Positions 23,801-30,723 of a stretch of 64,000 nt of DNA are shown here, in pieces. Under the pieces are notes generated by a model. It saw nothing but the letters and a program-made list of their open reading frames with translations. It was not told the origin of the DNA and did not search any database. Numbering within the stretch: the stretch's first letter is position 1; every line of letters begins with the position of its first letter. A program made the position numbers and the translations under genes. Origin of the DNA: VRUE01 sp963704505 (GTDB lineage: Bacteria; Actinomycetota; Thermoleophilia; Solirubrobacterales; 70-9); assembly GCA_963704505.1 (NCBI GenBank), contig OY969912.1:806001-870000 (forward strand). The letters are read 5' to 3'.

Positions 23801-24729
23801 AAGATCGAACGGGCCGCGCGGTCGAGGCGAACTCCGTTGGGGAGGACATCCCAGCCGTAGGGCCATTGCCGCGACTCGCGAAATCCGCGGTCGAGAAGGG
23901 CCTCCGCGTAGTCCTCGCATATCTGGGCCAGGGCAGGCGAGCGGCCGAGATCGATGCGGTTCTGGTGCTTGCTCAGGCTGCCCGGGCGCAGGGGGTCGAA
24001 GCCGCTGAAGTGGAAGAACCGGAGCGGCTCGCCGTCGACGAGGTAGTCGCCGTCGTGCTCCTCGAAGCTCCGGGTCGGCAGGTTCCAGTAGGCGACGTTG
24101 TAGGCCGGGTCGCGAAGCACGTGGACCACCGGCCAGATCCCGGGGACGAGGTCGATCCAACGCTGGTCCACGAAGCGCCCCCCGGCCGGGTCGATCACGC
24201 AGTGCCGCTCGAGGCGCTCGGCCCACCAGTCGAGCAGGCTGGTCGCGGTCTCCCCGGCGCCCAACGAGATGAACCCGAGGTTGTAGGCGCCGGCGATCAG
24301 GATGTCCTCTTCCGATGGCCTGAGGCCGTCGCGGGGGAGCGGGGCCGTGAAGTGCGGGGTGAGCACGACGCCGTGCTCGCGGGCCAGGCGGTCGATCTCC
24401 TCGATCGGGTCGGCGATCCAGATATCCGGATCGAGGTAGGTGATCGCCTCGATCCCGTCGCGTTCGAGCAGGTGGCGCAGGAGCCACGGCTTGACCGCCG
24501 TGGAGAGCTCGGTCACGTCGTAGGCCGCGGCCATCTCCTCCGGGTCCGGCAGGCCGATCTCGGCGATGCCGAGCAGCTCGAAGCTCTCGTCCGCCGGATC
24601 GATGAATCCGTCGAAGTCGTCGACGACCAGAACCGAGCAGGCTCCCTGCGGATGCTTCGCCAAAAAGGACTCGGCGAGCACGCGAGCCTGCGAAACATAG
24701 TTCTTCGCAATTATGGTGCAGATGTTCAT
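20812..24729 (-). CDS. Giant GT-A / GT4 / coiled-coil / WbdD-like methyltransferase fusion
   Basis: A 1305-residue cytoplasmic protein with four modules. Residues 1-300 are a GT-A-like domain with a DxD site in YLDPDIWIADP (about 98-108). Residues 423-790 are a GT4 domain; its EX7E motif is EGLGLTMAE (Glu674, Glu682). Residues ~871-1075 are a heptad-rich coiled coil (LEAELSALGDRLKSTVTEL, VEELEDAVADADGSL). Residues ~1108-1300 are a class I methyltransferase (AFEDLFRGPEDMIRERQ, LDAGCGRGEFLELL) resembling the WbdD capping enzyme. In WbdD a coiled coil acts as a ruler for O-antigen length. I chose ATG 24729 because the GT domain begins there; the frame stays open upstream only as an antisense shadow. 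The divergent methyltransferase begins 30 bp away. Confidence 0.9.
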   Translation of the reverse strand: MNICTIIAKNYVSQARVLAESFLAKHPQGACSVLVVDDFDGFIDPADESFELLGIAEIGLPDPEEMAAAYDVTELSTAVKPWLLRHLLERDGIEAITYLDPDIWIADPIEEIDRLAREHGVVLTPHFTAPLPRDGLRPSEEDILIAGAYNLGFISLGAGETATSLLDWWAERLERHCVIDPAGGRFVDQRWIDLVPGIWPVVHVLRDPAYNVAYWNLPTRSFEEHDGDYLVDGEPLRFFHFSGFDPLRPGSLSKHQNRIDLGRSPALAQICEDYAEALLDRGFRESRQWPYGWDVLPNGVRLDRAARSIFRQALEDDDLSGTVFNRRGARRFVDHLNASPSGNGGVSRYARAIHDARPDLQSAFPEPNAGDAAAFNRWMHENADALRISRHLLPSTSAAATRAATTGPKSPKARGVRQPGKLRGGLGVNLAGYLTSELGVGEAARQVRSALAAREVPTATIDVPVDAAEMSRALGDLGPSELPYDFNLICVNADMLPSLAEASSRDLFNGRHSAGLWFWEVEDFPTRWKASFDYLDEVWVASEFVAEALRPHSPVPVNTMRVPVAPLEPAPVSSDLGLAGGFRFLFVFDFRSVFRRKNPLGLIEAFGRAFGPDQGASLVIKSIGGEHFPDQAAELAAAAEAHPDIQLVDAMLSPEEKNGLIASCDCYVSLHRSEGLGLTMAEAMYFGKPVIATAYSGNLDFMTEENSYPIGYSLTRIGNEAGPYAADGKWAEPDLDQAAERMREVFADREGAARKGARAAEDIRATHSPAEAGRLVEARLTEVRRERVIARLDVPGGEAPTDPEPLTSALVPAPNAEIANAASGLAQLHHLLRFQQAPPRRGAGRLRSFAKRLYMRILRPYSSYQHRIDLSTRQAFDELGGELAALERRSGKATEETAAELEAELSALGDRLKSTVTELRLQVGTQSEEVEELEDAVADADGSLTALSNVVRSVDETVGGLGDRERELRAAAEENQIRVAHAVELAEALGDRMTAEQNASAEHRELLREEIARTGEELRTSLSGLSTHLDESLERDRIFVDALRQAQDRFAAKTDEALARVQAELDTASGLLDAAAAKPYMAENHFPSREDPMLGNVIGFSGAKGGGGYSAFEDLFRGPEDMIRERQSVYLEIVGDRSPVLDAGCGRGEFLELLAAVGVEARGVDIDRGMVRRCHEKGLGNVERGDILELLKETRKGSLGCVFSAQVVEHLGAKKLERLLKLSRSRLRPGGLMIVETVNPHSAQALKTFWVDPTHKQPLFPEAMLALFELAGFESASAFCPLGSGDWEKDRLAQGEYAIVARTAA

Positions 24730-24759
24730 GGCGCCCAACGCAAGTCTCCCAAAGCATTG

Positions 24760-25512
24760 ATGGACGAGCTGGCGCGCGCCAGACAGATGGTCGACGGGGT
24801 CGGCACCTGGTACCACCGGATCGAGGTCGCGCCCGGCCTCGTCACCCCCGGCGTCAACGACTCGCAGCTCGTTCTTCGGGCGTTGGACCTTCCCTCTGAC
24901 CTCTCCGGCCTGCGGGTCCTCGACATCGGAACGCGGGACGGCTTCTTCGCTTTCGAGTGCGAGAGGCGCGGGGCGGATGTCACGGCGATCGATTACATGG
25001 ACCCGAGCGAGACCGGCTTCCTGGTCGCCCGCGAGCTGCTCGGCTCGAAGGTCGAGTTCATCCAGGAGAACGTCTACGAGCTCTCGCACGAGGCGTACGG
25101 GGGCTTCGACCTGGTCCTCTTCCTCGGGGTGCTCTACCACCTGCGCGACCCGATGCTCGCCCTCGATCGGATCTGGGGCGTCTCACGAGGCCGCCTGATC
25201 GTCGAGACGCAGATGATCGACGAGGCGCTCCTCAACCCGGCGGGGGAGTTCCGGCGCCTCGCCGACATCGACCCGGAGCTCGAAGCGATGCCGCTGATGC
25301 AGTTCTATCGGGGGGCAGAGCTCAATCAAGACCCGACCTGCGTCTGGGCCCCGAACGAGGCCTGCCTGGCGGCGATGCTCCAGGAGGTCGGCTTCTCGGT
25401 GGATGCGCAGCTCAGGATCGGGCAGCGCGGGATCGCCTTCGCCACCTGGGAGGACAACCACGAGCGGGGTTATTGGCGCGCCCGCGATCGCGCCGTAGGG
25501 AAGATGGACTGA
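24760..25512 (+). CDS. SAM-dependent methyltransferase (CmoB/DUF1698-like)
   Basis: A 250-residue protein similar to the Methyltransferase_9/CmoB-like group. Features are LDIGTRDGFFAFECERRGA (motif I), TAIDYMDP (motif II), FDLVLFLGVLYHLRDP (motif IV) and GRLIVETQM. The N-terminal WYHRIEVAPGLVTPG is characteristic of this subgroup, seen both in tRNA-modifying CmoB and in glycan-cluster enzymes; location favours a sugar substrate. Start ATG 24760, with TTG 24757 possible. The 30-bp gap to the divergent giant gene has no TA dinucleotide, so the usual -10 is missing. Two bases separate its stop from the next methyltransferase start. Confidence 0.87.
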   Translation: MDELARARQMVDGVGTWYHRIEVAPGLVTPGVNDSQLVLRALDLPSDLSGLRVLDIGTRDGFFAFECERRGADVTAIDYMDPSETGFLVARELLGSKVEFIQENVYELSHEAYGGFDLVLFLGVLYHLRDPMLALDRIWGVSRGRLIVETQMIDEALLNPAGEFRRLADIDPELEAMPLMQFYRGAELNQDPTCVWAPNEACLAAMLQEVGFSVDAQLRIGQRGIAFATWEDNHERGYWRARDRAVGKMD

Positions 25513-25513
25513 G

Positions 25514-26287
25514 ATGTCGCGGCTTCCGCTTCCGCCGCTCGAGATGAGGCGGGCGGTGGGGCCCACCGACTCCGACGAGTTCGACAACCCGAAGCGCACC
25601 CCGATCTTCCCGGCCCTGCCCGATCGTGCCTACGAGTCCGTTCTGGACTTCGGCTGCGGTTGTGGTCGCCTCGCGCGTCAGTTGATCCAGCAGCGGCCCC
25701 GCCCGCGTCGATACCTGGGCATCGACCTGCACCGGGCGCTGACCGACTGGTGCGAGGAGAACCTCCAGCCGCATGCGCCGGGATTCGAGTTCCGCCACCA
25801 CGACGTCTTCTACCCGGTGTGGAACCCGGGCCCAGACAAACCGGCGACGGCCCCCTTCCCGACCGAGGACGGCTCGCGGTCGCTCGTCATCGCCTACTCG
25901 GTCTTCACCCACCTGACCGAAGCCCATGCCGAGTTCTACCTGGGCGAGGCGGCGCGGGTCCTCGAGCCCGACGGGTTTCTCGAGGCCACCTGGTTCATCT
26001 TCGACAAGGGCCTGTTTCCGATGATGCAGGAGTTCCAGAACGCCCTGTACATCAACGACCAAGACCCGACCAATGCCGTGATTTTCGACCGTGACTGGGT
26101 GATCGAGACGGCACGCGGCAAGGGGCTCGCGGTCGTCGGCGCGAGGCCGCCCTCGACCCGCGGCTATCACTGGCGGATCACGATGACGCCGGCGCGCGAA
26201 GAGATCGTGGAGGTGGGCTTCCCGCGGGACGAGGCGCCGGTCGGCGTCGAGGGGACCAGGTCCGCGACGAGCGTCCACCGGATCTGA
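25514..26287 (+). CDS. Class I SAM-dependent methyltransferase
   Basis: A 257-residue methyltransferase. It has motif I VLDFGCGCGRLARQL (about 43-57), YLGIDLHRAL (motif II) and SLVIAYSVFTHL (motif IV). The Cys-rich FGCGCGR loop is common in glycan-cluster methyltransferases. It is co-transcribed with the preceding methyltransferase (1-bp gap). The last ~30 residues are outside the fold. A probable O-methyltransferase for a surface sugar; the acceptor is unknown. Confidence 0.87.
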   Translation: MSRLPLPPLEMRRAVGPTDSDEFDNPKRTPIFPALPDRAYESVLDFGCGCGRLARQLIQQRPRPRRYLGIDLHRALTDWCEENLQPHAPGFEFRHHDVFYPVWNPGPDKPATAPFPTEDGSRSLVIAYSVFTHLTEAHAEFYLGEAARVLEPDGFLEATWFIFDKGLFPMMQEFQNALYINDQDPTNAVIFDRDWVIETARGKGLAVVGARPPSTRGYHWRITMTPAREEIVEVGFPRDEAPVGVEGTRSATSVHRI

Positions 26288-26296
26288 CCGGGCAGG

Positions 26297-27214
26297 TCAG
26301 GGCTTCAGGTCGAACTGCTCCAGCTCATCGCCCATCTCACTCCAGAAGCGAGCCGCCAGCTCGGCTGACATCTCCCGTCGCCAGCGGTCGACCGACTGCT
26401 CGATGGTGCCCGCGGTGACGTGCTCGCGGAAGCTGCCGCGGCGAAGCTGCACCGCCTCAGCGTCGAGCGGGGCCCCGAGCCAATCGCCGAGGCGCTTCGC
26501 TTCGCCGGGCAGGTCGCTGACCAAGCGCTCGTAGCGAAAGACCGGGAAGCGCTCCTGGTCCTCCTCGAGCAGCGCCCGCAGCCTTTCTCTCTGGTCGACG
26601 ATGAAGCGCCCGAGCTCGACCTCCTCCGACTCGTCGGGGCCGACCGGGAGAAACGCCTCGCCGGCGGCAAGGCGACGGCGGTGGAAGGCGACGCTCGACT
26701 GCCAGGTGTCGCGCGGGTCGCGAAGCACGTGGCAGATCCGCAGCTCCGGCACCGGCACCTTGTCGACGGGGATCAGCCATGACTCGGCGACCTTCTGCGC
26801 GTAGAAGCGAATCGGCTGCTCGGGATCTCCGAGCCTCGACCTGACCGCTTTGCGAGCTCGCTTCGAAAACGCCGTCCAGCCAGCCTCGAAGAGATCCTGC
26901 CAGAGCTCCGAGTCGGGATCGGAGATCAGCGAGCGCTCGGGCCAGGGGAGCGCGCCGACTACCGCAAGGCGCTCCACGTCCTCAAGGTGGCCGAGGCTGT
27001 CCAGGTTCCAGCCGTCGATTTCCCACTCGTCGAGCTGGGGGATCCGCGACCAGTGGAGGAGGTAGCTGAAGTAGCGCTGCTCGTAGGGATAGATGCGATC
27101 GAACGCCACCTCAGGCGAGGTGCCGAGCAACTGCATCATCAAGGTCGTGCCGTCCCGACCGGTGCCGTCGATCAGGACTGGGTTGAGTGGAGACCCGTCG
27201 GGCCCCTCAGCCAC
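26297..27214 (-). CDS. Sulfotransferase family protein
   Basis: A 305-residue protein. The N-terminal GTGRDGTTLMMQLLG (about 17-31) is the P-loop-like 5'-phosphosulfate-binding motif of PAPS-dependent sulfotransferases. The second motif, which binds the 3'-phosphate, is in ICHVLRDPRDTWQSS. The C-terminal RWRREMSAELAARFW is typical of the bacterial sulfotransferase_3 group. It would transfer sulfate from PAPS to a sugar or lipid hydroxyl. It lies in a glycan region and overlaps the upstream lipoprotein gene by 8 bp, so a sulfated surface glycan is plausible but unproven. No PAPS synthesis genes are in the window. Confidence 0.88.
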   Translation of the reverse strand: MAEGPDGSPLNPVLIDGTGRDGTTLMMQLLGTSPEVAFDRIYPYEQRYFSYLLHWSRIPQLDEWEIDGWNLDSLGHLEDVERLAVVGALPWPERSLISDPDSELWQDLFEAGWTAFSKRARKAVRSRLGDPEQPIRFYAQKVAESWLIPVDKVPVPELRICHVLRDPRDTWQSSVAFHRRRLAAGEAFLPVGPDESEEVELGRFIVDQRERLRALLEEDQERFPVFRYERLVSDLPGEAKRLGDWLGAPLDAEAVQLRRGSFREHVTAGTIEQSVDRWRREMSAELAARFWSEMGDELEQFDLKP

Positions 27215-27740
27215 CTTCGGCTTCTTTGGCCTGTAGTTCCTTGACTATCTCGTCGAGGAAAAGGGTGTTGAGGATTTTCGATTCGCCGCCGACCTCTTCG
27301 GTTTCGATCGCCTCTCGAGCAGTTTCTCCACCGGGTTTGGTCCAGAGCAGGCCGACCGTCGTCACCGTTCCCTTCTTCTTGGCCGAGGTGACCTTGACGG
27401 TTCCGGCGAGCTGTCCTTCGACGTAGTTGAACTGCCCCGCCAGGTCCGGGAGCGTCGGCGGTTCGACGTAGAGCGGGATGGCAGCTTCGGGATCGTTCGC
27501 CTGCACCGCGCTCCACCAGGCCAGCACCGTGTGCTGGGGCGAGCCTTCGGGGTATTTTTCGGCCGAGCCCGTCGAGGTGGTCGGCCCGGAGCCCGATTCG
27601 GGTGCTGCCGCGGGCGCCGAGGTGGCGGGCGCGGCGGTCGTGGTGACGGTGTCGGTGGTACTTCCCCCGCAGCCGGGTAGAGCGATCAGCAGTGCAACTG
27701 CGCCGACCAAAAGGAGATGTGGGTATAGCCGTCCAGACAC
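27207..27740 (-). CDS. Putative lipoprotein, function unknown
   Basis: A 177-residue lipoprotein with signal peptide LLLVGAVALLIALPGC; Cys24 is the lipobox cysteine. A Thr/Ser/Ala/Pro linker (about 25-60) precedes a ~110-residue alpha/beta domain starting HTVLAWWSAVQANDPEAAI, which has the look of an NTF2-like or DUF4878-type fold. The start is GTG 27740, with TAGGCT 12 nt upstream on the minus strand. It overlaps the sulfotransferase by 8 bp and is probably co-translated with it. The domain call is inference from sequence character. Confidence 0.75.
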   Translation of the reverse strand: MSGRLYPHLLLVGAVALLIALPGCGGSTTDTVTTTAAPATSAPAAAPESGSGPTTSTGSAEKYPEGSPQHTVLAWWSAVQANDPEAAIPLYVEPPTLPDLAGQFNYVEGQLAGTVKVTSAKKKGTVTTVGLLWTKPGGETAREAIETEEVGGESKILNTLFLDEIVKELQAKEAEGG

Positions 27741-27774
27741 GAAATCGCGGGAAGCCTACCGGCGAACCCGCGCT

Positions 27775-27780
27775 TATGCT
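27775..27780 (+). promoter_or_regulatory. -10 hexamer upstream of the GT4 gene
   Basis: TATGCT lies 9 nt before GTG 27790 and 12 nt before ATG 27793. The spacing favours the GTG as a leaderless start. Confidence 0.4.
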
Positions 27781-27789
27781 GCGCGCGTC

Positions 27790-29034
27790 GTGATGGTTAG
27801 TGGAAAGCGCATATGCATCGTCGTTCACTACGAGGGAATGGGCGGTGCCGCGCGCTCATTGCCGCTGCGCCTGGCCGACCTGGCGGACGAGGCGAACCTC
27901 GAATTCGTAGTCCCCGGCCCGGGGCAGGCGGCGAGGGAGCTCGGCGAGCTCGGCGAGGTTCACCAGCTCCCGTACAGGGCACTCACCTTCCCCGACTCTC
28001 GACTGGGCGCCCCGGCGCACCTTGCCCGCATCGCGGCCCAGGTACGCACCTTCGGCGGGCACTTCGACGAGCACCGGCCGGACCTCGTCCTGACCAGCTC
28101 GATGATGGTGCCGATGGCGGTCCTCGCCGCCCGTCGGCGAGGCATACCGGCCCTCGTCCACTCGTCCGTGTTGCTCAACGCCGAACGGCTGCCATCGCCG
28201 GTGAAACGAGCGTCGGGCCGGATCCTGATCGGGCGGATCTCATCGTGGGCGACGACCGTGGTCGCCTGCTCGGAAAGCGTCGCCGATCAATTCAGCGCGC
28301 GGCGGCGGGTCGAGGTCGTCTACCCGCCGATCGCCGAGAGCCGTGAGCCGGGCGACGGCAGGGCGCTGCGGGCCTCGCGCGGAATCGAGCCCGGCCAGCT
28401 CTGCGTGACGATGGTTGGAAACATCAGCCGGGGGCGGGGCCAGGACGTCCTCGTGCGGGCGATGGCGGTCGTTCGCGACCGCCTACCGGAGGCGCGCTGT
28501 CTGATCGTCGGAGCCCCCTTCGAGCGCCCCCGTGACCTCGCCTACAACGAGCGCCTCAACAATCTCATCCGCGGCATGGGCCTGAGGGATGTCGTCTCCT
28601 TCACGGGGCCGGTCGACCGGGTTGCCGACGTCTACGCGGCCTCCGACGTCGTCGTCAACCCCGCGCGGGTGCCGGAGTCGTTCGGCCGGGTCGCCTGCGA
28701 GGCGCTGCTCGCCGGCACGCCGGTCGTCTCGAGTCGGGTGGGGGCGGTCGAAGAGGTCCTTGAGCATCGCGGAAACTCGCTCCTCGTCCCGCCCGATGAC
28801 CCCGCGGCGCTCGCCGACGCCGTGATCGAGTCGATCACGGATCGGGCCGCGGCGCGGAAGCGGACCGAAGCGGGCCGGGCGGAGGTTCTCGCTCGGTTCT
28901 CGCCGGAGCCGATCGCCGCGCGATTCAGGCAGGTGGTCGAAGGGACCTTGGACGGTCGGGCGCAACCGCTGCCGAGCGAAGAGCCGCCAGCTCCCTCCGC
29001 TCCGCGTCCGCCCGCCGCCGAAGCACCCGCTTAG
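27790..29034 (+). CDS. GT4 glycosyltransferase
   Basis: A 414-residue GT-B enzyme. The N-terminal Rossmann domain begins with ICIVVHYEGMGGAARSLP; the C-terminal domain has CVTMVGNISRGRGQDVLVRA and the retaining-enzyme EX7E motif in ESFGRVACE. Probably a mannosyl-, glucosyl- or rhamnosyltransferase acting on a lipid-linked glycan. GTG 27790 is used on promoter spacing; ATG 27793 is the alternative. The tail after the last helix is Pro/Ala-rich (EEPPAPSAPRPPAAEAPA), and the final 110 bp overlap the convergent GT2 gene. Confidence 0.9.
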   Translation: MMVSGKRICIVVHYEGMGGAARSLPLRLADLADEANLEFVVPGPGQAARELGELGEVHQLPYRALTFPDSRLGAPAHLARIAAQVRTFGGHFDEHRPDLVLTSSMMVPMAVLAARRRGIPALVHSSVLLNAERLPSPVKRASGRILIGRISSWATTVVACSESVADQFSARRRVEVVYPPIAESREPGDGRALRASRGIEPGQLCVTMVGNISRGRGQDVLVRAMAVVRDRLPEARCLIVGAPFERPRDLAYNERLNNLIRGMGLRDVVSFTGPVDRVADVYAASDVVVNPARVPESFGRVACEALLAGTPVVSSRVGAVEEVLEHRGNSLLVPPDDPAALADAVIESITDRAAARKRTEAGRAEVLARFSPEPIAARFRQVVEGTLDGRAQPLPSEEPPAPSAPRPPAAEAPA

Positions 29035-29869
29035 CCGTCAGCCTCAGCCGCAGCCGCGCACGCTCTGCGAGCCAGGCGCGGCGCTCGGAGGCGGGCCCAT
29101 AGGTGCGGGCCAGGACGGCCCTGCGGCCCGCCGCCGCGATCGGCTCCGGGCCCTCCCGCCAACGCCGCGAGCTCGATCCTCGCCGGCGGTGGACGACCTG
29201 GCACAGGTCAGGGCAGAACCAGGTCGGGATGCCCTTTGTGCCGGCACGCAGGCCGAGCTCCATGTCCTCCGCGTACATGTGGATGGAGGGGTCGAAGGGA
29301 CCGAGCTGGGCGAGCAGCGCCCGCGGCCCCGCCAGGCAGGCACCGGAAGCCCAGGGGACCCTGACGGTGGCGCGCAGCCGCCAGGGCTCGGTCCGGCGAC
29401 GCATCGAGGGGGTCTGCACGGCCCCCGGGACCAGCGCCCCGACCCAGGGCCAGGCGCCGACCGGCTCGCCTCCGGCCGAGGGCTGCGTCGAGCCGTCGGG
29501 GTTGAGCAGGCGGGGGGCGGCGAGCGCGCGCCGCGAGACGGCCAGCGCGGCAAGGCGCGGAAGCCCGGAGTCGAGCAGCAGGGTGTCGGGGTTGAGCAGG
29601 ACCACCGCCTCGCCGCCGGCGATCTCGACCCCACGGTTCGCGGCGGCGCCGAAGCCGCGATTCTCGGTCAGCCGCTCGAAGGCGCCGCGGCCTCGCCAGC
29701 CCTGGGCGGCGCCTGCAGGGTCATCTGTGGAGCCGTTGTCGACGACGATCAGCTCGGCGTCGGCGTCGAGCCACTCGTTCATCGAGGCGACCAGGGCAGC
29801 GAGGTGGTCGGCGCATTCCCAGGTGACGACGACCACCGAGAGGGAGGGGCTCGGTGGTACGGCGCTCAA
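28925..29869 (-). CDS. GT2 glycosyltransferase (rhamnosyltransferase-like)
   Basis: A 314-residue GT-A enzyme: LSVVVVTWECADH (start of fold), LIVVDNGSTDD, NRGFGAAANRGVE, VLLNPDTLLL (the DxD equivalent) and the acceptor-side MYAEDMELGLR. This set is typical of the WbbL/RfbF-like rhamnosyltransferases. I chose TTG 29869 because it overlaps the permease stop as TTGA and begins six codons before the fold. The C-terminal ~60 residues are Arg-rich and overlap the convergent GT4 gene by 110 bp. Confidence 0.85.
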   Translation of the reverse strand: MSAVPPSPSLSVVVVTWECADHLAALVASMNEWLDADAELIVVDNGSTDDPAGAAQGWRGRGAFERLTENRGFGAAANRGVEIAGGEAVVLLNPDTLLLDSGLPRLAALAVSRRALAAPRLLNPDGSTQPSAGGEPVGAWPWVGALVPGAVQTPSMRRRTEPWRLRATVRVPWASGACLAGPRALLAQLGPFDPSIHMYAEDMELGLRAGTKGIPTWFCPDLCQVVHRRRGSSSRRWREGPEPIAAAGRRAVLARTYGPASERRAWLAERARLRLRLTAKRVLRRRADAERRELAALRSAAVAPDRPRSLRPPA

Positions 29870-30723
29870 AGGAGCTCGGCGAGCGTCCTCGCCTTGCGGC
29901 GGAAGAGAACCGTGGCGAAGATGCAGACCGCGAGGAACGCGACCCCCGGGCCGATCCAGGCCCATGGCCCGCCGCCGGCGGCGATCACGCCGGGGGCGGT
30001 CGGGTCGACCGCCCACTTGCGCATCAGCTCGAAGATCGGCGCCAGCGGGTTGACGATCAGCAGCCAGCGAAATTCCGGTGGGACCCTCTCGACCGGGTAC
30101 ATGACCGGGGTGGCGTAGAAGAGCGCCAAGCTGAGCACGGTCCAGATCTGGGCGACGTCGCGGAACTGGACGAAGAGGGTCGAGAGGGCGAAGCACATCG
30201 CCGTCGTGAAGACCAGCATCGCGACCACCAGCAGCGGCACCAGCAGCCAGGTGAGGAGCGGCTGGATCCCGGTGATCATCAGGATCACCGCGACCGCGAC
30301 GAGGTTGAGCGCGAAGGTGAAGATCGCGGCGAGGACGACCGCGCTGGGGATCACGGCGCGGGGGAACTCCATCTTGCGCAGCGTTCCCTCGCTGCCGGTC
30401 ATCGATCGCACGGCGCGGGCCGTGGCGTCGGTGAAGAAGAAGAAGAGGAGCAGGTTGAGCAGGAGGACGGCGGGATAGTTGCCGACCCCGGCGCCGACCC
30501 CGAGGATCTCGCTGAAGACGACGTAGATGACGCCGAACATCGCCAGTGGGCGCGCCAGCGTCCAGAAGTAACCGAGGATCGAGCCCGCGTAGACGAGCTT
30601 GAAGTCGGCGATCGCGCTGAGCCGCACCAGATCCCAGAAGCGCCGCGGGTCGCTGCCGAACCCCTGCGGGCCGGCGATCTCGCGCAGCTCGAGCGTGGCG
30701 GGCTGCTCGCTCGCCGTGGCTAT
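29866..30723 (-). CDS. wzm: ABC-2 polysaccharide export permease (Wzm-like)
   Basis: A membrane subunit of ~285 residues with six helices: the N-terminal amphipathic element FWDLVRLSAIADFKLVYAG, then SILGYFWTLARPLAMFGVIY, and a late NPLAPIFELMRKW before the last helix. This is the Wzm/TagG family, which exports undecaprenyl-linked glycans. Oddly, no ATG, GTG or TTG lies in frame near the expected N-terminus. ATA overlaps the ATPase stop as ATAG (30723), ATT lies at 30735, and the first conventional start is GTG 30627, inside the amphipathic helix. I list the ATA position as a working start. It is certainly co-translated with the ATPase upstream. Confidence 0.85.
   Translation of the reverse strand: MATASEQPATLELREIAGPQGFGSDPRRFWDLVRLSAIADFKLVYAGSILGYFWTLARPLAMFGVIYVVFSEILGVGAGVGNYPAVLLLNLLLFFFFTDATARAVRSMTGSEGTLRKMEFPRAVIPSAVVLAAIFTFALNLVAVAVILMITGIQPLLTWLLVPLLVVAMLVFTTAMCFALSTLFVQFRDVAQIWTVLSLALFYATPVMYPVERVPPEFRWLLIVNPLAPIFELMRKWAVDPTAPGVIAAGGGPWAWIGPGVAFLAVCIFATVLFRRKARTLAELL

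Noticed and set aside
24730..25140. N-terminal extension of the giant glycosyltransferase beyond ATG 24729
   Set aside because: It would be antisense to the divergent methyltransferase and adds no recognisable sequence before the clear start of the GT-A-like domain.
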